DNA of 64,000 nucleotides from Patescibacteria group bacterium UBA6164 (GCA_002422305.1 DIUG01000068.1:3755-67754); one strand, 5' to 3'; shown: positions 10,407 to 23,069, counted from the first letter of the stretch. The notes: generated from the sequence alone by a model not told the origin. Translations and numbers: made by a program.

Positions 10407-12076
10407 AGTATTTCTTTAATAAATAAGGATATTTTAATATTTTTAATAAATACTTGATTTTTTTCATCTTTATCCAATTCAATTCCATCAACTAATACTT
10501 TTAATTTTTTATTTATATTTATATCAGTATCTTTTAGTGTTTCATTAATATTTTTAAAAATACTTAAAAATATTTGTATTTGATTATTAACATGAGAGTT
10601 TAAATTATACAACTTATCATTTATGTCTTTTAAATAATCATTATAATAAGACATTTCTTTGTTTATAGTTTTTAATTCATCATTTTTATAATTTATATTT
10701 TTTAATGCATATTCATAATTATTGACTATTCTCTCATATACCATTTTATTTGCTTTGAGTGATTTTTCATTTTTTTTGTAAAACTTTTGTATTTTTTCAA
10801 GAGTAAGTTTTTTTAAAAAATCTATTTGCGCATCATTAAAAACTATTTGTTTTAATGTTTTATTTTTTTCTAATAATTTATCTATTTTTAGTTGAGATAT
10901 AAATATTCATTTTTCATCTTTGGTACTTCTTTTTTTAGTTCTGTATTGAATACTTCATTTTTTTAAATATGCTTCTAATTCTATTATTTCTCCATCTTCA
11001 TTAATCATATAAAGTAAATTAGAATATTTTCATATTATTTTTTCTTCTTTTTTATATGTTCTTTTTTGCTTTTTTGCTAATTTAAATTTATAATCATCTA
11101 TAATTTGAAGATCAGAAAAATAAAAACTAAAAGTAATAGTTCATCATACTTCATTGAGTCAATTTATATCAAAATCATCATCTTGTTTTTCTCATATATT
11201 AGCAATATAGTTTACTATTAATTCATCATTTATATTAAGTTCATTGGTAAATTTTCAATTATACTTAAAACTATATTTATTATCATAATTATTTTCTAAT
11301 ACTTCTCTAATCAGTCTTAATTCATTATTTAAAGGAGTATCATAATTATCATTTTTATTTAAATTATCACTTTTATGACTTCTTATAATCTTTTTTTCTT
11401 TTTCATTTAATTTTTGCCAAATAATATCCCATTTTTTATCCTCATTTTTAACATATTCTTCATTTTCTTGATTACTTATCTTCAAATAAATATCAAAAAT
11501 TCTATTTATAACTAAAGCATGATTTTTATCTATTTCTATTTTTTGAGTATTATAATTTTTAGTGTATCAAAAAATAAGTTTTCATCATAATCCTCATATA
11601 TTTCATCTGATTAAGTTTTGAATTCTTGAAAGACTTTGTCTGTTTGATAGTTTTTCACTTTCAAATATAGCAAAACTTGAAAGCATTCTAAAAAGGAGTC
11701 TTCAAGTAGGAGTATTTTCCAATGTTTCAGTTGCTGATAATATTTTATATCATTCATTTAAAAGTTTTTCTCATCTGGTGAAGTCAACAGAGTTTCTTGC
11801 AAATCTATCGAGTTTAAAAACATAAACTCATCAATATTTTCTATTTTCTTTTTTTAATTTTGAATCTTCTATAAGAATTCTGATCATTTTATCAAATTCA
11901 ATTCTATTTTCTTTTTTACCACTTGCCATTTCTTCAACTATGATGGTTTTATGTCAATTATTATCGGCCATTCCAAGAAGAATATTTTTTTGATCTTCTA
12001 AACTCATATCATATTCTCACACTTTTGACACCCTTGTATAGATGAAATAAATTTTTTCTTCTTGTGATTTTGTCAT
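10382..12076 (-). CDS. second large serine recombinase
   Basis: 564 residues. The catalytic start is YFIYTRVSKVGEYD, with Ser17 the likely nucleophile; then SLEDQKNILLG, MFLKLDRFARNSVDF and GRLLFRMLSSFAIFESE, which are typical of the resolvase domain and its long E helix. The middle contains a lysine-rich insertion around residues 190-270 and the C-terminal half is a coiled coil. It lacks the zinc-ribbon cysteines seen in the neighbouring recombinase, so the two are not recent duplicates. The overlapping arrangement recalls the ccrA/ccrB pair of SCC elements, where both recombinases are needed; that functional link is an inference. Confidence 0.9.
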
Positions 12077-12210
12077 ATTTTTTAATTTAGATTTTAATAT
12101 TTCTATAATATATATTTTTTAAAAAAATAAACTAAAAAATTAAAAAGTTATATATCTATTGTCATTTTTAGAAATATAAATTATATATTATGATAATACA
12201 ATTCTAAACA

Positions 12211-13110
12211 TTAACCATGATAGTATCAAAATGCTTTTGTAATATATTCAACTCTATTTATATTTTCAGATCCATGAAAATGAGTATGTCAGTATACAGC
12301 ATATATCACTCAATATTTTTCATAAATTTTTGATAAATTATTATTGATATAAAAAGCATTTCAATAGATAGAATCAAGGTTATATAATTTTAATCATTTT
12401 GCTCAATCTTTTACTATTTCTTACCATTTTTCTGGGGAATAATCAAAGTAATATGGAGATTCTTTTTCAAGTTCATTGCTTGGTTTTATGTGTGAGATAG
12501 CAATAATCTCATAATTATTATAATACTTTTTTATGTTTCTAAGTCTCTCTACTAATTTATCCTCTAAATATTTTGCAAAATCTATATTTCATTTTATTTT
12601 TTCATTGAATTTTATATATCTCCTATCATTAAAGATAGTACTTCAAAAAGACATCTTATCAAAATTTACATGATAATATTTTTCTAAATAAAATTTATCA
12701 ACACTTCTTATTGTATAGTTATACCATCCCATATTTCATGTAATGATTTGTTTGTTTTCTTCAATAACAAAATCTTCTTTATCAATGATATGAATTTTAT
12801 CTTTATATCCATGAAAATGGTTAATTAAAAACTCGTACTTCGATATTGAATCATTTATATTAAAATCTTCATCAGATACATTAAACCGCAAATCATGATT
12901 TCCAAAAGTAACTATAATTTTCTTATAATTTGCATTATTTATTATATCATCAAAAGATTTTTGTATTGTTGTTATTTCTTCATCAATGTCTCATGCAATG
13001 ATTAAATAATTTCATGTTTGAAATAATACTCAATTGCTTCAAAAAATTGTTTTAAAGTTTTTATAGATGAAGTATGAATGAATATCTGAAGTTATATCTA
13101 TATTTTTCAT
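12211..13110 (-). pseudogene. metallophosphoesterase with in-frame TAA
   Basis: The frame starts MKNIDITSDIHSYF (metal-binding D9 and H11), continues with AGDIDEE, VTFGNHDLRF and AISHIKPSN, and would end with VYGHTHFHGSENI, which together form the calcineurin-like metallophosphoesterase fold. A TAA at 12421-12423 interrupts it after 229 codons, between PEKW and EIVKDGAKG. TAA is a true stop in this code, so the normal product loses the GHTH metal ligands and is probably inactive. Downstream sequence stays in frame and well conserved, suggesting a recent mutation or a sequencing error. It lies in the island behind the recombinases on the same strand. Confidence 0.75.
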
Positions 13111-13126
13111 ATTTTGATAATTAAAA

Positions 13127-13154
13127 AATAATGATTAGATATTAATCATTATTT
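13127..13154 (-). terminator. hairpin after the membrane gene
   Basis: AATAATGATTA and TAATCATTATT form an 11 bp stem with a short loop. It lies between the end of the 13218-14102 gene and the start of the phosphoesterase gene, both on the minus strand. Confidence 0.5.
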
Positions 13155-13217
13155 TAGGAAAGCCCAGAGAATTTTTAAATCTCTATAAGTCAATTTTTGT
13201 TTTTTTTCAATCAATAC

Positions 13218-14102
13218 TTACATAATATAATTTAAAATATTTTTTAATATATTTTTCACACAATTCAATATTAAGTTTACGTTGACCAGTAACAACGATC
13301 ATATTATAAAAAATGTAAATAAAATGACTATATCTCATATTTTAATTGAATATAAAATATTTATGTTAGTAAAGAAAATATATATTATTCATAGTAAAAT
13401 AACTAAAGTATAAACAAAAGCAGGAATACTTAATATTCTATGTTTTGTTTTTTTTCATTCTTTGTATAAAATATATTTATATTTATTAATATCAATCCCC
13501 GTTAGAATTTTTGAAATAAATTTCATGACCATATGAAATATGAATAAATAAAGCATTAATCAAAGTGAGAAATTATTATCTGATATACTATTAATATTTA
13601 AATATCATAAAATTTTAATTATAATATCTCATGGTAATTTATCAATTAATAATCAAAAAATAAATGCTATTATTATTATAAAAAATAATAATAGAGGAAA
13701 AGTAAATTGTAAATTTCATTGATTATCAACATCAAAGTCTTTATCATTAAGTCAATAAAGCATATATCAGATAAAAATTAATTCACTTATAATTGGAAGT
13801 ATATAATAGGAAAGACGTAATTGCTCTAATTGAAAATCTATTATTAAATTAGGAAAATTTAATAATATTAAATATAACAAAATATATGATAATAAAAAAG
13901 GTAGGCTATAAAATAAAGGTTCAACTTTTCTAGATTTTATATCTTTAAGTTTTTCTATTTCTTCTTTTAAAAGTTTTTCTTTATTATCATATTTTGTTAA
14001 AAATTTACTTGCTAAAATTTGTGATATTATTCAAAATTTATATGAGAATACTATTATGGTATATGCAATTCAAACAAGTAACAATACTATTTTATAGTCC
14101 AT
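13218..14102 (-). CDS. multi-spanning membrane protein, unknown function
   Basis: 294 residues. A first helix lies at about 5-25 (KIVLLLVWIAYTIIVFSY read with TGA as glycine), then a charged helical hairpin (KLLKEEIEKLKDIKSRK), then at least four further hydrophobic segments, including PLFYSLPFLLSYILLYL, FPLLLFFIIIIAFIF and a last one near 265. The end is basic and lacks recognisable motifs. It sits between a GHKL ATPase gene and the broken phosphoesterase gene. The position in a defence island would allow a role as a membrane effector, but nothing in the sequence shows this. Confidence 0.6.
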
Positions 14103-14131
14103 AAAATTTTATTAATAAATAAGTTTTTTAT

Positions 14132-16171
14132 TTAATTTATATTAATTCATAATTTATCAAAAAATACTTTGTTTCTTTGTTCAGAATTTTTATAAACAAA
14201 ATCAAATGATAAAACAGAATAATAGACATTTAAATTTTTATGATATCAGTAATAACTTTCATTTTCTTCCAATTTAATAGCATCTAATAATTCTATTGAT
14301 TCTCTTACTTTTTGAGTTATATCTCAAATAAAATATCAATAAATAGGTGTTTCTTTTACAACATTTATAGGTCTACCATCTACAGTTATATCATTATTTT
14401 CTCTTAATCTTTTTACATATCATAAAATTTGCTTTAAAGGATCATCTGAGTAATTTTTTCTTCAAGGTCTTTTAAATTCAACTATATAAATTGGAGAATA
14501 TTTATCTTTTCAATCTCTAAATATCAAAATATCTGGTTCAGTTTTTTTTCAATCTTCTGCAATAATTGCTTTATCAGAAGTAATATAATCAGAAAATACT
14601 AAATTTTCATCAATCAACCATAAATTATGATTATCATAATCAAGATTGGTATTTTTTTTTCACATTGGAAAAATTAAATTATGTATTTTTTCTTCCTTTA
14701 GATATTTATTTTCTGAATTAAAACTAATAAATCTTTGATACAAATCTAATATTACTTTTCTTAGACTAATATAATGAACAAGTTCACTTTTATTTAAGTC
14801 TAAAAGTTCTTTTTCAATATCTATAACTTTCTGGTCTATATCTTCTCAATATTCTCAGTTTAATATTTTTCTAACTACAGATCTTGCTTTTCATTCTTTA
14901 GTAAATCTTAATTTCTCAAAGTAAATATCTACATCCTCATCACTTGGTTTATAAGGTAATTTATCAATATTTTCTTCTTTAATTCATTCACTTAATAAAG
15001 TTTTATGCCAAGGAAAATTATTATTAACAATATATTCAACACTTTCTATTTTTTTAAATTTTCTTTCTTTTAATTTTTCTGGAAAATATTTTTTAACTAG
15101 TTCAATTATTTCTTTTTCAACATCTTCCTTTCAAATTGATATAATAGATTTATCTTGATTAATTATTGGGAAAAAATTAAATCAAGTTCTTTCAGTGTTA
15201 ACTGATTCATCTAAATATTTTCACTTTACATATATTTTTATAACAAAATTTTCTTTTTTAATTCAATCTGAAGATTTTTTTTCAAATTCATCATAAAACT
15301 CTTCTTTAAATTCAGGAATATATGTTTCTAGTGAAGTTGTAGGTCAAACAACTCTATTGTGAGCAATTAAATTTATAGAACTTTTTTGATTTTCAGGATA
15401 ATAAAATTTAAAAACATATACTTCAAAATTATTATCAATACAAATTAAAGTTGTTTTTTCATATCAAATTTTTTCAATTTTTGTATCAGTTCACTTAATA
15501 TATTCATTCAATATAATACTATCTTCTTTTCAATTTCATATAATAGATATTTTTATTATTGGACAATTATCATCTTCAATCAAAAATCATAGTAAATGTT
15601 CTGAAATTTTTCTAGCAAGTGTTAAAGTTTTTGTATTTAAAGTATTAATAAAATTATCATTTGGGTATTGAAGAGTAATCTTTGTGTTATATTTACTTTT
15701 TCACAATAAATATTCATTATCATTTACTGATGAAATTCATTTACTAGCAAACTCAAATTCTCTATTTCTAAAAGTATCTCAAACTTTATATATACTATCA
15801 ATTTTTACTGATTTAAAATATTTAAGATAAGTTATTCTTCAGAATCATTTACCTCATATTTCAATTTTTTTAGAAGAATGTAACTCATTAAAAGAAAGAA
15901 AGTTTTCATCTATAAATCAAATACCATTATCTATAATTTCAATATTATCTATTTTTGAATTTTCTTTATCATCTAATAAATTATCGATTTTATTGATTTT
16001 TACATGTATTTCTCATTTTTTAAAATTTAGATCAACCTTTTTTCTTTCACTAATAGAATCAATTCCATTTACAATTCATTCAATAATTGGAGTAAGTATA
16101 TTTACTCCTTTATGAGGAAGAGTTTTTATAACTCTTTCTAGATCAACAGTCATTTTTTGAATTTCTGACAT
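14132..16171 (-). CDS. GHKL (HSP90-like) ATPase with C-terminal PD-(D/E)XK nuclease
   Basis: 679 residues. The N-terminal Bergerat fold is clear: E31, N35 and D38 form the E..N..D box, IIDNGIGF lies near 82, and SSKKIEIGGKGFGR is the glycine loop. The middle has MutL/Hsp90-like strand-rich sequence. Near the C-terminus EPDILIFRDG (about 540) followed by IYIVEFKRPG (about 565) and a QILGYVKRL helix match a PD-(D/E)XK nuclease core. Comparable ATPase-nuclease fusions occur in restriction and anti-phage loci (paraMORC-like proteins). It stands next to an HNH endonuclease and a double methyltransferase on the same strand, so it may belong to that restriction system. Confidence 0.72.
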
Positions 16172-16257
16172 AATATTTCTTTAATAAATTAGAATTAAGT
16201 TTTATTTAATAAAATATATCTTTATATTAATTCATAATATAATTCATGATATTTAAA

Positions 16258-17451
16258 TTAATAACTTAAATTATATATTTTATCAACTTCTACAATTATT
16301 TCTGAAAAAGTTAATTCCTCAGAGATTGAAGATTGTAATCATGTATTTAAAACATTAACAAAATCCTCTTTTGAATAATAACTTTCAGCTTTTGCTAAAG
16401 ATTTTTCTATACTTTCAGCTTTTGCGATAATTAATAATAGTTGATAATCTCTACAAATAACTTGGGTATTATTATTAGGATGTGCTTTTGATAGATGTTG
16501 AGTAGGAGTTAAAAGTATTAAGTTTTCAGCAAAATAAGATATTTCTGGAAATTCTGATGCCATAAATATATGATGTACCTGGGTAGCTGTTCAATTTGAA
16601 AATTCATCTTGTAATTCTGAATTTGGTTGATAAAGTCTTCTAATTAGCTTCTTAGACTTATTCATTTTATAGTTATATAAAGCCAATCATTTAAATTCAT
16701 CTTTTCATAATTTACTAATATGTTCTTCTCTAGTATCTGATTTAATTTTTCAGATATCTCTCCAATTTGGCCTGTTATATAATAATTCATCTAATGTTAT
16801 AGGAATCTTTGATATATGTCATTTAATAGTTCAATATTTTCAATATTTAAAAGCTAAAGGATTTAAAACTTTTGTAAAAATTCTTCAAGCTTCAACTTTT
16901 CAATTTATGTTTGTATTTTCAATAATAAAACTAATATATCCATTTCTTAAATATCAATAAGATGATTTATCTTGTTTTACAAAAAAATTACTAAAGAATT
17001 CAAATATATCACTATCATTTAGAAGTTTTTCTAAATAAATTTGAATAAAATTAAGAGCATTTCTTTCTTTAATTGAAATATATTCTAGAATTTTATAATT
17101 ATTTATTTGGTAGAAATTTCTATTAGATTTTTTTTCCAATTTTAAAATTCATGAATATGCTAGCATTCTTAATGGTTGAGAAAAAAATTTATCATATTCA
17201 TTTTCAGCATTTATATTATCAACACTTGGTTTTCTAAATATATCCATAACATTTTTATTAGTATATTCAAAATTCCATATATCATTAGCCGTAAATATTT
17301 TATTATTATCATCAGAAATAAATTCAATTACACAATCTGCAATTATACATAATACATCTGGTGTAACTTTTTGATCCATAAAACGAGCATCATTTGTTTT
17401 TCTGATATCAAAATCATAATTATTAAAATGGTCTAATATTAAATCATTCAT
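16258..17451 (-). CDS. HNH-type type II restriction endonuclease
   Basis: 397 residues, starting at the ATG 17449-17451. The N-terminal half (DARFMDQKVTPDVLC and FTANDIWNFEYTNKNV) has the feel of a recognition domain. Near residue 290-330, TQVHHIFMASEFPEI then ENLILLTPTQHLSKAHPN gives the H-H..N..H pattern of an HNH nuclease. The gene begins 11 bases from the stop of the fused C5/N6 methyltransferase on the same strand, the usual pairing of a restriction enzyme with its protecting methylase. The recognition site cannot be read from the sequence. A standard-code reading splits this gene into three pieces at glycine TGAs. Confidence 0.72.
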
Positions 17452-17462
17452 AAAAATAAAAA

Positions 17463-19916
17463 TTATAAAGGTAATCCAAAGAAATAAACTGAATTGGTAT
17501 CAATATTTAAAGATCTAGTTCAAAAATTTCTTGCTATTTTGTAAAAATTTGTAAATTCTTCACTTGAAAAATATTTAATCTTTTCTAAATTAATTTCTTT
17601 CTTTGGTATTAATATTGCTAATGAACCATCTGTAATTGTTCATTTAGGCATTATTCAAGCTCTAGGATAATATGATAAATTTGGAACAATAATAGTATTC
17701 TCTTTATTAAAAAATTTATTAATTTGTAAACTAGAGATATCATCAATAAATATATCTTCCTTTGTGTCAATAATTTTTCAATTTTTACTCAAATTTCTAG
17801 ATTTAATTACTCTAATTTTTCCATTTATTGAACAATTCTTCTTTGTTATTTGCCTATCTCTAAAAACATCAAAGATTCAGAAATGAAGTTTATTAGTAAT
17901 CTCATCAAAAAAACTATTTCTATATAATAACCAATATGGAAAATTTGTATTTAAAATATAATCTTTAATTTCATATTTATAAGAATTATTAATAAAAGAC
18001 TCTATTAATACCAAATCACTTTCTTTTGATTTATCTTGTGAAAATTCTATATTAATAGTCTCTATTTTTACTCATTCAAATCAACTTTCTCAAAAATCAA
18101 TAATCTTATGAATTTTATTTTTTGATAAATCTACTCTTATATCATTATACTCAGGAGAAGATATAAATGATTTAGGAATTATTAGTGAAATATGTTTTCA
18201 AATTTCAAGGCTTTTTAATAAAAAATAAACAAAAATATTTGTAGTTTTAATATCATAAGCTTTATAATTTAAATCTCATTTTTTTAATTTTTTAAATGGT
18301 GGATTTCATAAAATTAAATCATACTTTTTATCAGTATTATATTCTAAGTAGTTTATATTAATAAAATTAATTTTTATATTCTTAGGTAGATTTAGACATG
18401 TATCTAATAAAATTTTTAATTTATCTAAAGCATTATTATCAATATCAATAACATCAATATTAACATTTTTAATATTTTTATATTTTTCTATAATTAAAGG
18501 AATAAAATTTCAAGATCATACTGATGGTTCAAGTATACTTAGTGAATCTTTTTTAGAAAAATCAGGCAAATCCTTTATAATACTAAATATGATATCTTTA
18601 CGAGTATAGAATGCTGCAGTTTCATCTTTTGATAAATTACTTAATTCAATAATTTTAGACAAATTTGAAAATCATAAATCTTTGTGATTTTTTATATAAC
18701 TTGTAAGATTTTTTTTATCAAATAAATTATTTTCTTTAATTATATTTAAAATTTCTTGTTTTGATAAATATTGAAAACTTTCTTGTATTCTTATATTTTT
18801 AGCTATTTTTTTAAAAACTAATGTAGGAACTGATTCTCATATAACATGTCTAATATTCAACTCTTCTTTTTTTAATATTTTTTTCTTTTCTGCTAATGGT
18901 AACTTATTTAATTCTTTTAGAGGAGTATTAAACCATTCAAAAGTATTTGGAATTCACATTAAATCCATAAGTTCTCTTATACTAAAAACTCTATCATCCT
19001 TTGGATGAATAGTATTTTGGCTTGAAAGAATATCATTTCTAGTATGTATACAAGGTCATATTTTATTCCAATACTGTCTTTTGTATTTATCTCAATTTTT
19101 GTTTTGATTTATTATAATTTTTCAATCAACAATTTTATGAGGTTTAAAATTTATATCATCATTATCAAATGCACTTTCTCATTCTTTTAATTTTTTTATC
19201 CAATCTCTCATTTTAATAGAATATTCTCTAAAAGAGTGTAATAAATCTTTCTCATCTATTTCTCAAAAAGTACTCAAAGATTTATAATGTCATATACTTT
19301 CTTTAAGGGTAATTTCTTTTTTAATTTCATCAGGAAATAAATCATAAGGTGTAACATTTTTTATATCTTTTCTTACTCAAATAACTAATGTTCTAGTTCT
19401 ACTTGATGGAACTCAATAATCTTTAAAATTTATAATTCTACTTCATATATTATATTCTCATGCTAAATTATTACTGATAGAACTACTAATAGTTTTATCA
19501 ATTCAATCTGTATCAGTACATAATGTTCATAAAAAAGCCCTAACATTTTCTAAAACAAAATATTTAGGTTTGATTTTTGATATAATTTTTAATGATTCAA
19601 CTACTAAAGAGTTTCTAGATCATTCATTTATTTTTTTATGATTTGCAACTGACATTCATTGACATGGTGGTGTTGCTACTATAACATCAATATTATGTCA
19701 TTCTGCTTGTTTAAAAATCTTAGTTTGAACGTCTATATTTCTTATATCTCATAGAATATATCCATTTTTATTTTTACACTTATTATTAAATTTTTGAATT
19801 TCTAGTCTTTTTTCTAATAATTCATTTGTAGCTATACAATCAAATCACTCATCCTTAAATCCATAACATCAAACTCATCATCAACTAAAAAGAGAAATAT
19901 ATTTATTTTTTTTCAT
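17463..19916 (-). CDS. fused cytosine-C5 and adenine-N6 DNA methyltransferase
   Basis: 817 residues carrying two enzymes. The N-terminal half is a C5 methyltransferase: SLFSGGGVGCYGF (motif I, residues 8-20), ATPPCQGMS with the catalytic Cys near 87 (motif IV), FVLENVRAFL (motif VI), VPSSRTRTLVIG (motif VIII) and SIRELMDLMGIP near 340 (motif X). The C-terminal half is an N6-adenine methyltransferase: ILEPSVGSGNF near 465 (AdoMet motif) and LILGNPPF near 538 (catalytic NPPF), then a long region like the target-recognition part of TaqI-type enzymes. Two modifications in one chain suggest an asymmetric site in which each strand receives a different mark. Partner nuclease: the adjacent HNH gene. 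Confidence 0.88.
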
Positions 19917-19991
19917 AATGTTATTTAACATAAAGTAAAAGTTAGGAATACTATATAAAAAAAATAAAAATTATCAAGGAATATTTATATA

Positions 19992-20793
19992 TTAAACATC
20001 TCTATGAAATAAATTATCTATTTCAATATCATTATTAATAGAAACTATATTAATATCATTTTTATTACTTGTAAATCTTTCTTTATCATAATATCAATTG
20101 CCTTTAATATAATCATCAATAATTCATTTAATATTAATATTAGAAGAAGAAAATATTTCATATGTATCAAAATCTTTTTTATCAATAATATTAAAAGTAA
20201 ATTCACTAATATAGTCATCTATCATATTTTCTATTTCATGAATAATATCAGATTCATCATAATAAAATTCAACTTCTCAATCTTCATAACGTTTTATTGT
20301 TACAAACTTTTCTAAATTAACTTCATGATACTCATCTTGAATTTTATCTATTAAATAATATTCAATATTTTCTTTAAAATAATATAACAAATCTTGACTA
20401 TGTATTATATAAAATAGATTTGATAATTTTTCTAAGAAATTTCATACAATATTTATATCATCTATATTTAATTCAAGTTGTTTTCACACAATATAAATAT
20501 CTAAAAATAAAGAAGATTTTATATTTAACTTATCAACATACTTATCAATTAATTTTATAATATCAATAAAGGTGTTTTGAAAAATATCTTCTTCTTCAGT
20601 ATTTTTAATAAAATCCTGTAATTTATTGATAATACTTTCTTCATTAATAGATTCTTCTGAAAATAATTTAAATATATAATATAAATAATCTAAATTAGTA
20701 TTATCATCAAAATTATCAATTATTGAACTTAATATAGCATGATAAACTCCTTTTTCTATATACAATTTTTTTTCTGATTTATCTAATCCAGAC
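19992..20793 (-). pseudogene. C-terminal part of the Mrr-STAND protein in a shifted frame
   Basis: About 270 codons continue the protein in a second frame: KNLYSIYKSGLDKSEKK, then a helical region rich in D, N, I and E, ending FHRDV at TAA 19992-19994. This frame has no plausible ATG near its beginning and overlaps the end of the first frame at 20794-20816. The two frames meet at a run of seven T on + (seven A in the mRNA) at 20812-20818, so a one-base indel, a sequencing error, or slippage at that run explains the break. The region resembles the helical sensor repeats at the end of STAND proteins. Confidence 0.65.
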
Positions 20794-22353
20794 TTATAAA
20801 TCGAATATAAGTTTTTTTATTGAAATATAAGTATCTAAATTTTTATATATACTTATTAATTCATTTTGATTATTTATATATTCATTAATTACAAAATCTG
20901 ATATTGATGGATTGAATAATGTGTAACTAACTTCTAAATTTTTAGGATTAATATTTCTATTTAAAAATGATTTTACAGCAACTTTGATTACAAAATTAAA
21001 ATCTTTTGATTTATGAGTTGGTGAAATAATAGAATCTTTTATCTTATTATAAGAATGTAATAGATCTTTTTCAATTATATATCATCCATTAAATACAACT
21101 AATTTTATTAATAGTCTAATATATTCATTAGATTGATTATAAAATGAATCTCTCCATATATCCTTAGGATTATCTAATTTATCAATTAAAAAATTAAAAT
21201 ATTTATTAGCTTCTACATTAATTCTATCTTTTGTTGTGATAAATTCTATTAATCTTGGATTAAAACTTTTGTGTTTTATTATTTTTAAATAATTTTTATT
21301 TTTATAAATTTCATCAATATATTCATTATCTAAATCTGAATTGTATATATGTTTATATAATATTTGGGCTTTTTCATAATCACTAAAAGATTTTATTTCT
21401 AATGTAAACTCATTATTTTGGATTTTTGATTTTCAAAATATAGTACTATAATTTAATCAATAATTAAGAATATTACTTCTTGAATTTAAGATAAATTTTT
21501 TCTTTCAAGTAGTATTTTTTTTAACTCTATTTATAAAACTTATAATATGACTATCTTGGTTATTATTTATTGCTTCAAAATAATTACTTCAAAGAAAGTC
21601 ATCAAAATAAAATAATTGTTTTTCTTCTTTATTCCATACATTTTCTGCTTCAATTATTCAGTCTTGAATTTCATAAAATTTATAATCATGTAAAGCAACT
21701 AATTTTAAGCATAAATTTTCTGATAGTGTTGTCTTTCAAATTCAAGGATCTCATGTTATTATTAATACATTTTCATCTTCAAGTTTTTTTAATGCATCAT
21801 TAAAACTTGAAATTTCAATAAAAAATTTACTTTTTTCTATAATTTGTTCAAATTGAAATTCACTTCTTCAAATAATAGCATTATTTAAAATGTTTTGAAG
21901 TACATTTGTGCTTGTTATCCATAATCTGTAATATTTTCTTTCTATATCATTATTTTTAGAAAGTTCTGAATTTAAATTTTCATTTCAAAAAATATCATCA
22001 GTAGTTTCAATATATGGACTAAAAATAGATTTTATCTCTTTTTTATTTTCATCTGATAATAGTAAATCAGTAACAAATATATATTTATCTAACTCTCAAT
22101 TTAAAGATAAATTTTTAACCTTTTCAACTTCATATTTTTTCAATTTTCTAATTAGTCAATCATATCAAGTTTTTAAATATTGTTTTGTTTGAATTATTGC
22201 AGTTTTATTATTATCATAAAAAAACTTTCAATCAATTCATTTATCTTTTCATGATTTAAATCTATCAATTTTTGTATTATAAACTTTTTCTAATAAGTCA
22301 TTTACAAAAATTTCAAATTCTTTATCATCCAATTGTGAAAAATCATAAGCCAT
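20794..22353 (-). CDS. Mrr-like nuclease fused to a STAND-type ATPase, N-terminal part
   Basis: This frame encodes 519 residues, ending at a TAA that appears to follow a frameshift. Residues 1-75 look like an Mrr/restriction-endonuclease-4 domain (DKEFEIFVNDLLEKVY, KDKGIDGKF, AIIQTKQYLK, the last being the QxK catalytic strand). An NTPase follows, with ITGDPGIGKTTLSENL near 199 (Walker A) and QLFYFDDFLGSNYF near 247 (Walker B), as in nSTAND3-type proteins. In Avs-like anti-phage systems a STAND ATPase senses phage protein and a nuclease at the N-terminus acts as effector. The rest of the protein continues in another frame (19992-20793) after an A7 run. Confidence 0.75.
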
Positions 22354-22373
22354 AATTCTATCTTACTTAAAAA

Positions 22374-22970
22374 CTAAAATTTTCTCACTAATCCTTTCAC
22401 AACTCAAATGATATTTATTTGATTTGCTTCAATTATTTTTGTCTTATATTTGTTATAATTTTGAAACTCTAAAATTGCCTTTCAAGTCTTATCTTTTGAA
22501 TATCTTTTTAGAGTAAATTCATTATCTCAATCAATAGTTGCTATTACTAAATCTCAAATATGAGGATATCTATTATTTAAATCAACAGAAACTATATCTC
22601 ACTCAAATATTCAAACATCTATCATACTATCTCATTTTACCTCAACAAGAACAACTCAAGTAGGATTTCAACCTAAAATATATTTATTCAAGTCAATATA
22701 GTTAACAATATTAGACTCTATTTCATCAGCAACTCAACAAGTTATATTTCCATAAAGTCCTGCTCAAGATAATTTTTCAGTAGGAAAGTATTTTTTGTCT
22801 TCTTTTGTTAAATATCATTCTTCTACTAATTTTGTAAAAAATCTCGCAATACTATCTCTTGATGAAATTTTTAATAAATCTATCAAAATATCAAAAGTTG
22901 GAATAATTCATTTATCCCAATAATATGATCTCAATTTAGATAAATATAAATCAAAATTGCTTTTTCTCAT
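22374..22970 (-). CDS. LexA-like S24 repressor/peptidase
   Basis: 198 residues. The N-terminal 60 form a winged helix (PTFDILIDLLKISSRDS, IARFFTKLVEEGYL). The hinge has the cleavage dipeptide in SGAGLYGNI near 66. The S24 peptidase domain has VKGDSMIDVGIFEGD (catalytic Ser near 115) and FTLKRYSKD (catalytic Lys near 156), ending IGVVKGLVRKF. By analogy with LexA, it represses until RecA filaments trigger self-cleavage. It is transcribed away from the DUF2779 nuclease gene at 23070 and shares a 99-base control region with it, so it probably regulates that gene and itself, and perhaps the Mrr-STAND gene just downstream. Confidence 0.88.
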
Positions 22971-22983
22971 AAAAAATATATTA

Positions 22984-23029
22984 TTACTAAAAATATAACT
23001 AACATTACTATTTATACCTATTTTAGTAA
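22984..23029. promoter_or_regulatory. candidate operator between the LexA-like and DUF2779 genes
   Basis: TTACTAAAA at 22984-22992 and its inverse TTTTAGTAA at 23021-23029 lie in the divergent intergenic region, separated by 28 bases. Such paired half-sites could bind the LexA-like repressor. No other copy was used to test this. Confidence 0.3.
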
Positions 23030-23069
23030 AATAAATATTTTTTGCAAATAATTATTAATCATTCAAAAT

